NCBI GenBank assembly: GCA_038124645.1
Contig: JAYPCI010000002.1
Coordinates: 1-64,000 of the forward strand
DNA length: 64,000 bases
Direction of reading: 5' to 3'
Origin: JAYPCI01 sp038124645
GTDB taxonomy: Bacteria; Pseudomonadota; Alphaproteobacteria; Pelagibacterales; Pelagibacteraceae
This document shows, in pieces, positions 1-7,915 of this stretch (the stretch's first letter is position 1; each line of letters begins with the position of its first letter). The notes beneath the pieces are model-generated. The model did not search any database, was not told the DNA's origin, and was given only the letters and a program-made list of their open reading frames with translations. Made by a program: the position numbers and the translations under genes.

Positions 1-89
1 GCAAAATCGTAAGCTTTATTTAAAATTTCTGGATTTAAATGTTTATTATAAGACTTAATCTTATTTATCAATTCTTCTTGATTAGACAT
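1..89 (-). CDS. RelA/SpoT (p)ppGpp synthetase/hydrolase, N-terminal fragment
   Basis: Only the first 29 codons lie in the window; the gene runs off the left edge. The minus-strand reading starts ATG at 87-89 and gives [19 protein letters not shown] followed by PEILNKAYDFA. This is the usual start of bifunctional Rel/SpoT proteins (LI-x-K-V-x-SYNP...LL-x-x-AY-x-FA). The family makes and degrades the stringent-response alarmone. The ATG overlaps the folK stop codon by one base, so the two are translationally linked. The assignment rests on a short N-terminal match. Confidence 0.6.
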   Translation of the reverse strand, partial: MSNQEELINKIKSYNKHLNPEILNKAYDF

Positions 90-601
90 TAATCTAATAT
101 AGCACTTTTAGAGAATTTTGTAATCTCGTTACGTTGAGAAACAGGTAAATCTGCAACTAATTTACTAATGTTTACACCTGTTTTTGGGTGTTGCCAGTTC
201 GCATTTAATTCCTTTAAGGGAAATAACACAAAATTTCTTGAATGCATTCGTGGATGGGGGATCTTTAAATTTGGATCATGGATAATCTCTTTATTGAAAT
301 CCAAAATATCAATATCAATGATACGCGGTCCATTTTTGATAGTTTTTATTCTGCCCATTTTTCGCTCAATGAGTTTTAAAATTTTTATTAATGCTTGAGC
401 TTTAGATTTAAAGTTTATTTGAATAACAAGATTTAAAAAACTTGGAAAAGTTTTATTAGGGTATGATGGTGTGACAAATATTTTAGAACATTTTAGTATT
501 TTAATTCTGCTAAATTGAATTAATTTTAAACACCTATTAAGATTTGCATACTTTTCCTCAAGGCTTGTTCCTAAATTTGACCCTAAACCTAAATATATCA
601 T
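89..601 (-). CDS. folK: 2-amino-4-hydroxy-6-hydroxymethyldihydropteridine pyrophosphokinase
   Basis: Cytosolic folate-pathway enzyme that transfers pyrophosphate from ATP to 6-hydroxymethyl-dihydropterin. The N-terminal YLGLGSNLG (residues 3-11), the GR...[10 protein letters not shown] block (83-100) with the metal-binding aspartates, and [15 protein letters not shown] (116-130) are the three HPPK signatures. At 170 aa it is full length for a single-domain HPPK. The start overlaps the smpB stop by 4 bases and its stop overlaps the rel start, giving an smpB-folK-rel operon order. No FolB or FolP fusion is present. Confidence 0.93.
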   Translation of the reverse strand: MIYLGLGSNLGTSLEEKYANLNRCLKLIQFSRIKILKCSKIFVTPSYPNKTFPSFLNLVIQINFKSKAQALIKILKLIERKMGRIKTIKNGPRIIDIDILDFNKEIIHDPNLKIPHPRMHSRNFVLFPLKELNANWQHPKTGVNISKLVADLPVSQRNEITKFSKSAILD

Positions 602-1071
602 TTATTATTTTTACTTAATAATCGAGCTCGTTCTCTATTCCAATCTCTTTTCTTTTTAGTTTGTCTTTTGTCGTAGAGTTTTTTGCCTTTAGCAACTGCT
701 AATTCAACTTTTACTTTGCCTTTGTTAAAATACATTTTGGTTGGAATTAAAGTCAAACCTTCTTGGTTAATTCGTCCAATTAATTTATTAATCTCCTTTT
801 TATTTAACAAAAGTTTTCTCTCACCTTTTGGATCATGGTTGTTGTAACTTGATTGTCGGTAAAGCGGTATGTGGCTATTGATTAAATAAATTTCACCATT
901 TTTATCAGAAGCATAAGCATCTGCGATATTGACTTTACCTTCTCTGATAGATTTCACTTCTGAACCTTTTAAAACAATCCCTGCTTCAATCAATTCATGA
1001 AAAAAATAATTAAATGAGGCTTTCCGATTAAGACTGATAATCTTAATACCTTTGCTTGGTGCGCCTTTCAT
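598..1071 (-). CDS. smpB: SsrA-binding protein SmpB
   Basis: Small basic protein (157 aa) that escorts tmRNA to stalled ribosomes in trans-translation. It shows the core [19 protein letters not shown] (37-55), [15 protein letters not shown] (about 67-81), and the basic C-terminal tail [20 protein letters not shown] that occupies the decoding centre. It starts directly after the dapA stop with no spacer, so the genes probably share a transcript. The tmRNA gene ssrA was not seen in this window. Confidence 0.95.
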   Translation of the reverse strand: MKGAPSKGIKIISLNRKASFNYFFHELIEAGIVLKGSEVKSIREGKVNIADAYASDKNGEIYLINSHIPLYRQSSYNNHDPKGERKLLLNKKEINKLIGRINQEGLTLIPTKMYFNKGKVKVELAVAKGKKLYDKRQTKKKRDWNRERARLLSKNNK

Positions 1072-1956
1072 TTAAATTAAGCCAGCAGATTGTAAAGCTT
1101 TCTTAACTTCAGTTTTAGTGCTCTCCATTACTTTTACTAAAGGCAATCTAACTTCATCACCAGCAAGTTTAAGTAACGAAGCGGCATATTTAACTGGGGC
1201 AGGATTGCTTTCGATAAATAAAGCCTTGTGTAATGGCATTAATTTATTATTAATTTCTTCTGCAATTTTTTTTGCATTGTCATCATTTTTTGTAAGCGAA
1301 GCTTGTTGAAACTCTGCACAAAGTTTAGCGGCGACATTCGCTGTCACACTGATACAACCTTTTCCACCTCGACGATTAAATTCTAAAACATTGCCATCTT
1401 CACCGGTCAATTGGAGGAATTCAGGACCCATCGCTTTTAATTGAGCATTAACACGATCAAGATCTCCAGTAGCATCTTTCACGCCAATAATATTTTTTAA
1501 TTCAAAAAGTCTAGCCATTGTTTCAACGGACATATCGATCACTGATCTTGAAGGAATATTATAAATAATAATTGGGATACCAACGTTATCATTTATTTTT
1601 TTATAATGTTGATAAAGGCCTTCTTGTGTCGGTTTATTATAATACGGTGTTACAACTAGTAAAGCGCTAGCCCCGGCTTTTTCTGCATGTTTAGATAATC
1701 TTATTGCTTCAACAGTTGAATTAGAGCCTGTACCTGCAATGACTGGTATTTTACCTTTCGTTTCTTTGACTGCAAGTTCAATGACTTTATCATGTTCATC
1801 ATGGGATAATGTAGGGGACTCACCTGTTGTTCCAGCAGGAACTATACCGTTTGTTCCAGATTTTAGGTGATGATGGATCAACTTTATATAATTATCCTGG
1901 TCAAATTTTTCATTTTTGAACGGTGTGATTAATGCAACAATTGATCCTTTAAACAT
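1072..1956 (-). CDS. dapA: 4-hydroxy-tetrahydrodipicolinate synthase
   Basis: Class I aldolase of the lysine/diaminopimelate pathway, condensing pyruvate with aspartate semialdehyde. AGTTGES (41-47), Tyr in VVTPYYNKPTQEG (101-113), the catalytic Tyr132 in IYNIPSRS, and Schiff-base Lys160 in IIGVKDATGD are all present. The 294-aa length is standard for a TIM-barrel DapA. It is divergent from the lytic transglycosylase gene across a 29-base AT-rich spacer, which must hold both promoters. Next downstream are smpB and folK, a common alphaproteobacterial arrangement. Confidence 0.96.
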   Translation of the reverse strand: MFKGSIVALITPFKNEKFDQDNYIKLIHHHLKSGTNGIVPAGTTGESPTLSHDEHDKVIELAVKETKGKIPVIAGTGSNSTVEAIRLSKHAEKAGASALLVVTPYYNKPTQEGLYQHYKKINDNVGIPIIIYNIPSRSVIDMSVETMARLFELKNIIGVKDATGDLDRVNAQLKAMGPEFLQLTGEDGNVLEFNRRGGKGCISVTANVAAKLCAEFQQASLTKNDDNAKKIAEEINNKLMPLHKALFIESNPAPVKYAASLLKLAGDEVRLPLVKVMESTKTEVKKALQSAGLI

Positions 1957-1985
1957 AAGATAATATAAGATATTTAATTGAATTT

Positions 1986-4424
1986 ATGAATAAAAAATTA
2001 AATAGTCTAGTAATATTTATCTTAACTATTTCATTTATAAACGTATTTCTTTTTTCGAGTAATATTCTAGCAGCAACAATACTACCTATGAAAAAACCTG
2101 GCAGTACGGTCGCCCCTGTTATTAAAAATCCTATAAAGGTTGAAGAGACGAGACTAAATGTTCTTTTACCACAGTCAAAACCGAATGTTGAAAGTCTTAA
2201 AGTTATTCCTCAAACAACAAAGAATTATGTATTACCGCAGACTAAACCAGCTGATAAAATAAAAAATGATATCGCGGTCGTCAAACCTGAATTTAAAAAA
2301 AATATCGATAACCGTAAAACTATTATTCCTGAACAACCCGTTGTAAAAGAAGAGGAAAAAAAACCAGAAACAGTAGCGCAATTAACAAAACCTGAAGTCA
2401 AAACTGAGATTGTAAAAAAAGAAATACCAGTTAAAACTAATCTTTCTAATTTTCTTCTTCCAGAAAAAAAACCACCTTCATTTCATTTAGCAGCTAATAA
2501 AGCACTGCCCTCTTCAAGTGTTTTATCGGATAAAGACTATAAAATTGCAGCGGAGGTCATGAATTTAATCAAAGATTACAAATGGGAAACAGCAATAAAA
2601 TTAAAAGATAAAATTAAAGATCGTGAATTTAGAAACTTAATTACCTGGATGTATTTGAAAGAACCAAGAAATCAAGCATCATTCAGTGACTATATAAACT
2701 TTATTAAAACAAATGATGATTATCCAAGAATTTCAAGACTGCAATACTTAGCTGAACATAAAATAAATTTTAATCGAGATTCCACTAGACAAATTATGAA
2801 GTGGTTTGAAGATAATCCGCCACTTAGTGGCTTTGGTAAATTAAAATTAGCTGAAGCTCATGTTTATGCTAAAAATATTCCAGCAGCAGAACCTTTGATC
2901 CGAGAAGGTTGGATTGATGCTCAATTATCAACGCAAGATATAAAATTTTTTAGAGCAAAATTTAAAGGAATATTAAAAACCAGTGATTATTTAAATAGGG
3001 CTGAGTATCTGGCTTGGGAGAGAAAATATTGGGATCTCAAAAGACTTTTAAGATATCTGCCTAAAGAAGAGCGAGCTTTATATAATGCTCGACAAATTTT
3101 GATGAGCAATTCTTACGGTGTTGATAATGCTATTAAAAAAGTTCCTGCCCAATTTGATAATGATGAAGGTTTGAAATACGATAGACTACAATGGCGACTT
3201 AGAAGAGGTCGATTAGAATCTTCACTGGAAATCATAAATGAGATCAAAGATAACTCTATTCAGTTAAAACACCCAAATATTTGGTGGTCCCAAAAAGAAA
3301 GATTAGCTAGAGATATAATGTACCGAAAGAAAAATTATGCTCTAGCTTATGAAATTGTTAGCAAACATCAAATGCAAGAAGGACCTGAATATGCTGAAGC
3401 TGAATGGTATTCAGGTTGGTTAGCTTTAAGTTTTTTAAAAAATAGTAGTTTAGCGATAAAACATTTTGAAAACTTTTATGCCAATGTTGGTTACCCTATT
3501 AGTTTAGCTCGAGGCGCTTACTGGTTAGGATTAGCACATAAAAAATCGGGAAACTCTATTGAGTCTAATCAATATTTTGCAGAAGCAGCAAAATTCTTAA
3601 CCACTTTCTATGGTCAGTTAGCATTTAAAGAAATTAATCCTGAAAAAGATTTTGTTTTAAAAGATGATACTAAAATTGATAAAAAATTTGAAAAAGAGTT
3701 TAGTGAAAATAAATTAATTAAACATGTTATTGTTTTAAAAGAACTTAATTATTCGAAATATAGTAAGGATATTTTAAAACATTTAGCAGCTCTTGATATT
3801 GAAAAAGGTAGTGAAGTGTTGGCGGCTAATTTGTCTGTTGATGTGGGTCGTTATGATTTTGCTATTCAAATTGCAAAACAAGCCTCTTACGAAAAAAGAT
3901 TTTATCTTAATATTAACTATCCTATTATAACGGTGCCACGAGAGGTTAATGGGGTCAACATGCCACCACCTGAATTAATTCACGCAATCATCAGACAAGA
4001 AAGTGAATTCGACACCGATGCTAATAGTCATGCCGGCGCTAAAGGTATGATGCAATTAATGACTTACACAGCTAAACTAGTAGCTAGACAAGCTAATCTA
4101 CCATACAGTCGTGCTCGATTAAATGAGGATCCAGAATACAATGTGCAACTTGGATCTTTTTACTTTAATTCTTTGCTGAACGAATATACTGGGGTCTTCC
4201 CTTTTGCCATTGCCGGCTATAATGCTGGACCTAACCGAGTTAAAACTTGGAAACGAGTTAATGGTGATCCATCAGATGGTAAAATTTCCTATGTAGATTG
4301 GATCGAGATGATCAGATTTGAAGAGACAAGAAACTATGTTCAACGCGTTCTAGAAAATTATAACGTTTATAAATTTATGTTTTCTTCAGGTGAACCTGTA
4401 AGGTTAGTTAGATTTTTCCAGTAG
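1986..4424 (+). CDS. slt: Soluble lytic murein transglycosylase (Slt70-like)
   Basis: Periplasmic enzyme that cleaves peptidoglycan glycan strands. Residues 1-30 are a signal peptide. Residues about 35-165 are a low-complexity, Pro/Lys-rich linker containing recurring LP-x-x-KP units (LPMKKP, LPQSKP, LPQTKP, LPEKKP). A helical superhelix of about 480 residues follows. The C-terminal SLT domain has HAIIRQESEFD with catalytic Glu672, then AKGMMQLM and FAIAGYNAGPNRVKTW. At 812 aa it is longer than E. coli Slt70 because of the linker. The gene stands alone, divergent from dapA, and ends at a strong hairpin. Confidence 0.93.
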   Translation: MNKKLNSLVIFILTISFINVFLFSSNILAATILPMKKPGSTVAPVIKNPIKVEETRLNVLLPQSKPNVESLKVIPQTTKNYVLPQTKPADKIKNDIAVVKPEFKKNIDNRKTIIPEQPVVKEEEKKPETVAQLTKPEVKTEIVKKEIPVKTNLSNFLLPEKKPPSFHLAANKALPSSSVLSDKDYKIAAEVMNLIKDYKWETAIKLKDKIKDREFRNLITWMYLKEPRNQASFSDYINFIKTNDDYPRISRLQYLAEHKINFNRDSTRQIMKWFEDNPPLSGFGKLKLAEAHVYAKNIPAAEPLIREGWIDAQLSTQDIKFFRAKFKGILKTSDYLNRAEYLAWERKYWDLKRLLRYLPKEERALYNARQILMSNSYGVDNAIKKVPAQFDNDEGLKYDRLQWRLRRGRLESSLEIINEIKDNSIQLKHPNIWWSQKERLARDIMYRKKNYALAYEIVSKHQMQEGPEYAEAEWYSGWLALSFLKNSSLAIKHFENFYANVGYPISLARGAYWLGLAHKKSGNSIESNQYFAEAAKFLTTFYGQLAFKEINPEKDFVLKDDTKIDKKFEKEFSENKLIKHVIVLKELNYSKYSKDILKHLAALDIEKGSEVLAANLSVDVGRYDFAIQIAKQASYEKRFYLNINYPIITVPREVNGVNMPPPELIHAIIRQESEFDTDANSHAGAKGMMQLMTYTAKLVARQANLPYSRARLNEDPEYNVQLGSFYFNSLLNEYTGVFPFAIAGYNAGPNRVKTWKRVNGDPSDGKISYVDWIEMIRFEETRNYVQRVLENYNVYKFMFSSGEPVRLVRFFQ

Positions 4425-4426
4425 TT

Positions 4427-4456
4427 AGAGTTGGCAAATATATATATGCCAACTCT
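4427..4456. terminator. Hairpin between convergent slt and lipoprotein gene
   Basis: A perfect 10-base inverted repeat (AGAGTTGGCA / TGCCAACTCT) flanks a 10-base AT loop, beginning 3 bases after the slt stop codon. There is no good U-tract on either strand, so it may act as an mRNA 3' end stabiliser or a weak bidirectional terminator. Confidence 0.6.
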
Positions 4457-4458
4457 CG

Positions 4459-4476
4459 AATTAACTTAAGTTAATT
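4459..4476. repeat. 18-base perfect palindrome over a stop codon
   Basis: AATTAACTT followed by its exact reverse complement AAGTTAATT, immediately beside the slt hairpin and overlapping the stop codon of the leftward lipoprotein gene. It could extend the terminator function or be a chance AT palindrome. Confidence 0.35.
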
Positions 4477-4903
4477 TATATTCTAAAAGGATCATGGTTC
4501 GCCAACCATTCTTCTCCTTTAGAACTTTTTTAGAAATGACTTTATAACCAGAAATGGTTGCCTCTTCTAAAATATTATCAGCGTTTAACTCATAAGATTT
4601 GACAACGCCTTTACTGTCTTCTTTATGAGTAACTTTTTCTGACTTTACTAATGAGTGCTGGGTAATATCAGCAATTTTCAATTTCGCATCCATAATTGCT
4701 TTACTTTCACTAATCGTTAAGTCTTTTGACCAACCCTGACCACACATTTTAATTATATTGTCAGTTGATTTGTTTTGATCACACCAAACATTAGTGAACT
4801 TCATTAAATCGTTCGGCGAAGAGATGGTTCTCTTATTTTTGACATAACTATTAGTGCAGTTACTCAATAGTAATCCAACTACTAGTAGATAGATTATTCG
4901 CAT
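4466..4903 (-). CDS. Putative LPP20-like outer-membrane lipoprotein
   Basis: 145 aa. The N-terminus has a lipoprotein signal with lipobox LLSNC (Cys16). The mature part has GQGWSKDLTISESKAIMDAK, an alanine/aspartate-rich helix, then ATISGYKVISKKVL and a closing strand WRTMILLEYKL. This matches the LPP20/FlgT-N style of 'G-x-G-x-S...A...DA...LA' followed by beta strands, but I infer this by eye. Two further cysteines (about 41 and 54) could form a disulfide. It is the last of four leftward genes and is preceded by an unusually complete Shine-Dalgarno, AAAGGAGGTCA. Function unknown. Confidence 0.6.
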   Translation of the reverse strand: MRIIYLLVVGLLLSNCTNSYVKNKRTISSPNDLMKFTNVWCDQNKSTDNIIKMCGQGWSKDLTISESKAIMDAKLKIADITQHSLVKSEKVTHKEDSKGVVKSYELNADNILEEATISGYKVISKKVLKEKNGWRTMILLEYKLT

Positions 4904-4916
4904 TTGACCTCCTTTC

Positions 4917-5138
4917 TTAAAGATTTTCTAAAAGGGTCATCACAACTAACGTTAATGACCTTTCGAATTCAGGTTCAGTTAAAAACTGAACAAAAAAGTT
5001 TTTCTTTTCTTTGCAGGTGTAGTGTTCTTTTTTATTAACTAAAACATCATTAACCACATCGGCTTCAGCATAATATTTACACTCGGCATAAGCTGTTTTA
5101 GTCATCAACAACAAGATAATTATAAATCTTTTGACCAT
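4917..5138 (-). CDS. Small exported protein with a cysteine pair, unknown function
   Basis: 73 aa. Residues 1-18 (MVKRF, hydrophobic core, then TAYA) are a cleavable signal peptide. The mature part is about 55 residues with two cysteines (EC-K and TC-K) and a hydrophobic C-terminus. It overlaps the preceding gene by 19 bases and lies 13 bases before the lipoprotein gene, so the four genes form one transcription unit. No family recognised; a short periplasmic partner of the lipoprotein is one possibility. Confidence 0.55.
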   Translation of the reverse strand: MVKRFIIILLLMTKTAYAECKYYAEADVVNDVLVNKKEHYTCKEKKNFFVQFLTEPEFERSLTLVVMTLLENL

Positions 5139-5371
5139 AATTTCTCTTTCTGCTGTTGCGATAATGCAAAGTTAAGTTGATTTAACACTGCTTGCATTAA
5201 AGCAATAAAAGCACTTTCGATTTCTTGCTCAAATACTTGCTTTTGGCATTGGGTATTACACTCTGTTAAGACATGTAATAAAGTTTTTTGATAATACTCA
5301 CTACTTTTGGCAAACGCATGGGTAGTAAATGTTAAAAGAACTACAAAGATAATACTTTTAATAAATTTCAT
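5120..5371 (-). CDS. Small exported protein with CxxxC motif, unknown function
   Basis: 83 aa. A clear signal peptide ending THAFA-KS (cleavage about residue 22) precedes a helical mature domain of about 60 residues carrying ECNTQCQKQ. The CxxxC spacing suggests a disulfide or a metal site, which is inference. A near-complete Shine-Dalgarno (AAAGGAGGTCA) lies 4 bases before the ATG. It overlaps its upstream neighbour by 14 bases and its downstream neighbour by 19 bases. No homologue recognised. Confidence 0.55.
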   Translation of the reverse strand: MKFIKSIIFVVLLTFTTHAFAKSSEYYQKTLLHVLTECNTQCQKQVFEQEIESAFIALMQAVLNQLNFALSQQQKEKLWSKDL

Positions 5372-5543
5372 AGTTCCTGACCTCCTTTCCTTTGTTTTTT
5401 AAATTGTAGTCATAAAAGTCTAAGTCATTAGCAACGGATCGTGCTAATCTTTTTCTTAACCAATTTAAAATTCGATCTTGCTTATCTGGTGCTAATTTTG
5501 AAAAGCGGTAATCAAAACGGTTTCTAAACTTCTTTTTTTTCAT
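5358..5543 (-). CDS. Small basic cytoplasmic protein, unknown function
   Basis: 61 aa, rich in Lys/Arg at the N-terminus (MKKKKFRNRFDYRFSK), then a predicted helix DRILNWLRKRLARSVANDL and an acidic/aromatic tail. No signal peptide, unlike the three genes behind it. It is the first gene of the leftward four-gene unit and overlaps the next by 14 bases. The charge suggests nucleic-acid or membrane-surface binding, but there is no recognisable domain. It could be a leader or regulatory gene for the cassette. Confidence 0.45.
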   Translation of the reverse strand: MKKKKFRNRFDYRFSKLAPDKQDRILNWLRKRLARSVANDLDFYDYNLKNKGKEVRNYEIY

Positions 5544-5640
5544 AATTTTTTGAAAAATTAGTTATCATTAAGGAATTTTAAAAAAAGATATAGTGAAATA
5601 AAATCTTTGTTTTTCACTTAATATTAACTATAGTTTAGAC
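5544..5640. promoter_or_regulatory. Divergent promoter region in the island
   Basis: A very AT-rich 97-base spacer between the leftward small-protein genes and the rightward regulator-like gene. It contains two TATAGT elements and a small inverted pair (GTGAAA / TTTCAC, about 12 bases apart). It must carry both promoters; an operator for the neighbouring helix-turn-helix protein is possible but not shown. Confidence 0.35.
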
Positions 5641-6096
5641 ATGACTAAAATCAGAGAGCCTTTATCGGTCGAATTTATTTTGGGGCAGATTTTAAATAAA
5701 GTTTCTGAAGATGAAATCAAACTAATTACTGGTAAAAGTATTTCCCATTTTAGAAAATGCAGCGACCCTGATGATAAAGATCACAACTTACATTTTTTGG
5801 ACGGTATTAAATTAGACGTACTCTTACAAAAAAAACAACTAGGGACACCCTTCTTAGATAATTATACGCTTATTGTAGAAAATGAATTAAAGAACATTGA
5901 TGAATACGGTAACTTATCGTCAAATCTTTTAAATATTGGTGAACGAATTGGCAATCTGATGGGTGTTGCTAACCAAGCAATTGATCCAACCGGACCTTCA
6001 GGCTCAAAGATCTCTAAGAAAGAAAAAGACGATATTCATAAAGCGATCGCTGATGTTGAACAAAAAATTGCAAAATTAAAGTTATCAGTAAAATAG
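5641..6096 (+). CDS. Putative helix-turn-helix regulator (phage CII-like)
   Basis: 151 aa. The N-terminal part (residues about 8-60) reads as a helical bundle with LSVEFILGQILNKVSEDEI and LITGKSISHFRKCSDPDD. This resembles the DNA-binding segment of CII/CP76-type phage regulators ('...GKS...FRK.SDP'). The C-terminal 60 residues are a glycine-containing linker then a coiled-coil KKEKDDIHKAIADVEQKIAKLKL, likely for oligomerisation. It lies alone on the plus strand between leftward genes of the island. The regulator assignment is inference from helix pattern only. Confidence 0.45.
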   Translation: MTKIREPLSVEFILGQILNKVSEDEIKLITGKSISHFRKCSDPDDKDHNLHFLDGIKLDVLLQKKQLGTPFLDNYTLIVENELKNIDEYGNLSSNLLNIGERIGNLMGVANQAIDPTGPSGSKISKKEKDDIHKAIADVEQKIAKLKLSVK

Positions 6097-6097
6097 A

Positions 6098-6943
6098 TTA
6101 ATTACTTTGTCTTGGATAAAAAACGTTACAGAGTTTATCCTCAACCTTAATACTGTTATAAAATTTATCAAATCTCTCGTGTCCTTTAGGTAGAACCAAA
6201 TAATCTCTGGTTTCTTTATTATCTACCCCTTTACCTATATCATTAATATATAATTGTAATGATTTGATCACCTGATGTTTCAATTCATTAGGTGTTTCAC
6301 CATTACATAGACACCCTTCATTTTTACGATTACATTTCCATTCCATATCATCTAAAAATCTCTTCAGTCCATCTTGATGAAAGGTTGCTGGTGTATGCTT
6401 GGTAGTATGAAACCCAGGGGCAAATAACAATCCTTGTTTATAGTCTTCGGCAGACAATTGTTTATTTGTCCTTTGATTTACATATATTTCTTTGATTGCT
6501 TGATAAAATTTTTCGTCATTATAAAGATTATATTTTCCTTGCGTAAAATGATTTACCAAATCTTGAAATACAAATTTGGCAACTTCTTTTGTTAATTGAA
6601 AATAATAAGGCCATCTTATTCTTTTGTAATTTAAGTTTTTAAGCATAATCATTTTAATCCTATCTCTCTCAATATCATGCGGGTGTTGGTAATGCATATA
6701 ACCATCGTATTCGAAAACTAAATTATATTTAGGAAGTGCTATGTCAGGTCTAAATACATTATACTCTGGATACATTTCTTTAAATTCAGGTAAGCCTTTA
6801 TTTGTAATAATTTCAGAGTCATTTTTAATATCAAAAAATATTTTTACTGCTTTAATTAGATTCGGTTCAGTCATTTCAGCACCGTTAGGATATTGGTTTT
6901 CTTCTTTTGGGCTTTGGATATCAATTAATATCTTTTTTGACAT
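6098..6943 (-). CDS. PD-(D/E)XK endonuclease-like protein (Vsr/DUF559-type fold)
   Basis: 281 aa. The core is VFRPDIALPKYNLVFEYDG then YMHYQHP, DIERDRIKMIMLKN and YKRIRWPYYFQL (residues about 63-117). This is the order seen in very-short-patch-repair-like/DUF559 nucleases: PD at the first strand, E-x-DG at the second, a charged helix, then an aromatic strand. The C-terminal half has clustered cysteines (CNRKNEGCLCNGE) that may bind zinc. It starts where the acidic protein upstream ends (1-base overlap), so the two are co-transcribed. It could be the nuclease partner of the nearby adenine methylase; that link is inference. Confidence 0.6.
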   Translation of the reverse strand: MSKKILIDIQSPKEENQYPNGAEMTEPNLIKAVKIFFDIKNDSEIITNKGLPEFKEMYPEYNVFRPDIALPKYNLVFEYDGYMHYQHPHDIERDRIKMIMLKNLNYKRIRWPYYFQLTKEVAKFVFQDLVNHFTQGKYNLYNDEKFYQAIKEIYVNQRTNKQLSAEDYKQGLLFAPGFHTTKHTPATFHQDGLKRFLDDMEWKCNRKNEGCLCNGETPNELKHQVIKSLQLYINDIGKGVDNKETRDYLVLPKGHERFDKFYNSIKVEDKLCNVFYPRQSN

Positions 6944-7824
6944 TAAGATTTGAGATGGTCATCATAACTTTCCCAAGCTTCTTTTAAAGCTTCAGGTGTA
7001 TCTTGATCTAACCATTTTAAATTCATATAACCTACTGCTGCGCTGTTTGACTTGCCAGTAGTAGAGGCATAATCCATATTGTGATCTAATTCTTTTTTAT
7101 CATACCAAACTCTATCAATAAGACTGGTTAAGGTAGTCTCAACAGTGCTATAGGCAAGTTTTTTTGGATCGAAATCTTCACCATCGGTCTCTACAAAATA
7201 GTAACCAATAATACCTTTTTCACTTGGATGATAGCTTAGTACGGGTACGTAATCAGGATTATCTTTATTTGCCTCTAAAGCTTTTGCTAATTCATCCTGA
7301 CTTTCAAATCTATCAAAATATGCTTCTCGGTCTTTTAAATGATAAGCTTCAATTTTTTTTTCCTCACCAGCATTATCTGAAATGCCACCATTCCAAAGTT
7401 CAAGACCTTCACCTTGAACCTCGGCGACATATACGCCACCATCTGAGTAACAATTATTTTCATGCAGAATATCATCACACTCATTCCATGCTGAAAAATT
7501 TTCAACTGGTTTTGGGATATTTGGATCAACAGGATTTTCTGGATCATTCCACTCTAAATTTTGTAAGTATTCAATCAAATCACCTTCGTCTTTATCTATA
7601 AAATATTTAACAAATTCAGGGCTTACTCTACCCACAGTTACTTCCCCACCATATCTTCCAAAATCTACTCTAAAAATTCTTTTTTTGTTTTTAGTTAAGG
7701 AAGGCGTGTCTTGTTTTGTTTTTTTGGTTTTAGGTTTAATTGATTTTTTAGTAACCTTTTTTTTCTTTTTGGATTTGGAAATTTTCTTTGTTTTAGGTTT
7801 TTTTTTAACTTTTTTCTTTTTCAT
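6943..7824 (-). CDS. Lys-rich-tailed acidic protein, possibly phage-derived
   Basis: 293 aa. Residues 1-48 are almost entirely Lys/Thr/Ser/Pro, a disordered polycation. Residues 49-293 form an acidic globular part beginning FRVDFGRYGGEVTVGRVSPEF and including a WNECDDILHENN segment. The pattern 'YGGEVTVG...W-x-ECD-D-I-x-H' recalls uncharacterised proteins of marine T4-like phages; I offer this from memory and with low certainty. It is co-transcribed with the nuclease gene. The charge split (basic tail, acidic body) suggests DNA or RNA binding controlled by a folded domain. Function not known. Confidence 0.5.
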   Translation of the reverse strand: MKKKKVKKKPKTKKISKSKKKKKVTKKSIKPKTKKTKQDTPSLTKNKKRIFRVDFGRYGGEVTVGRVSPEFVKYFIDKDEGDLIEYLQNLEWNDPENPVDPNIPKPVENFSAWNECDDILHENNCYSDGGVYVAEVQGEGLELWNGGISDNAGEEKKIEAYHLKDREAYFDRFESQDELAKALEANKDNPDYVPVLSYHPSEKGIIGYYFVETDGEDFDPKKLAYSTVETTLTSLIDRVWYDKKELDHNMDYASTTGKSNSAAVGYMNLKWLDQDTPEALKEAWESYDDHLKS

Positions 7825-7915
7825 AATGTTAATAACTTAAAAAAAACTAACATTTATAAGACTAGCTTGTAAATTGTTTTTTCTAAAAATCTAAATAATC
7901 TGATATGAAATATTT

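Noticed and set aside
7224..7601. Plus-strand 125-codon frame
   Set aside because: Antisense to the acidic island protein; the product is His/Leu-rich as expected from reverse reading of Asp/Glu codons.
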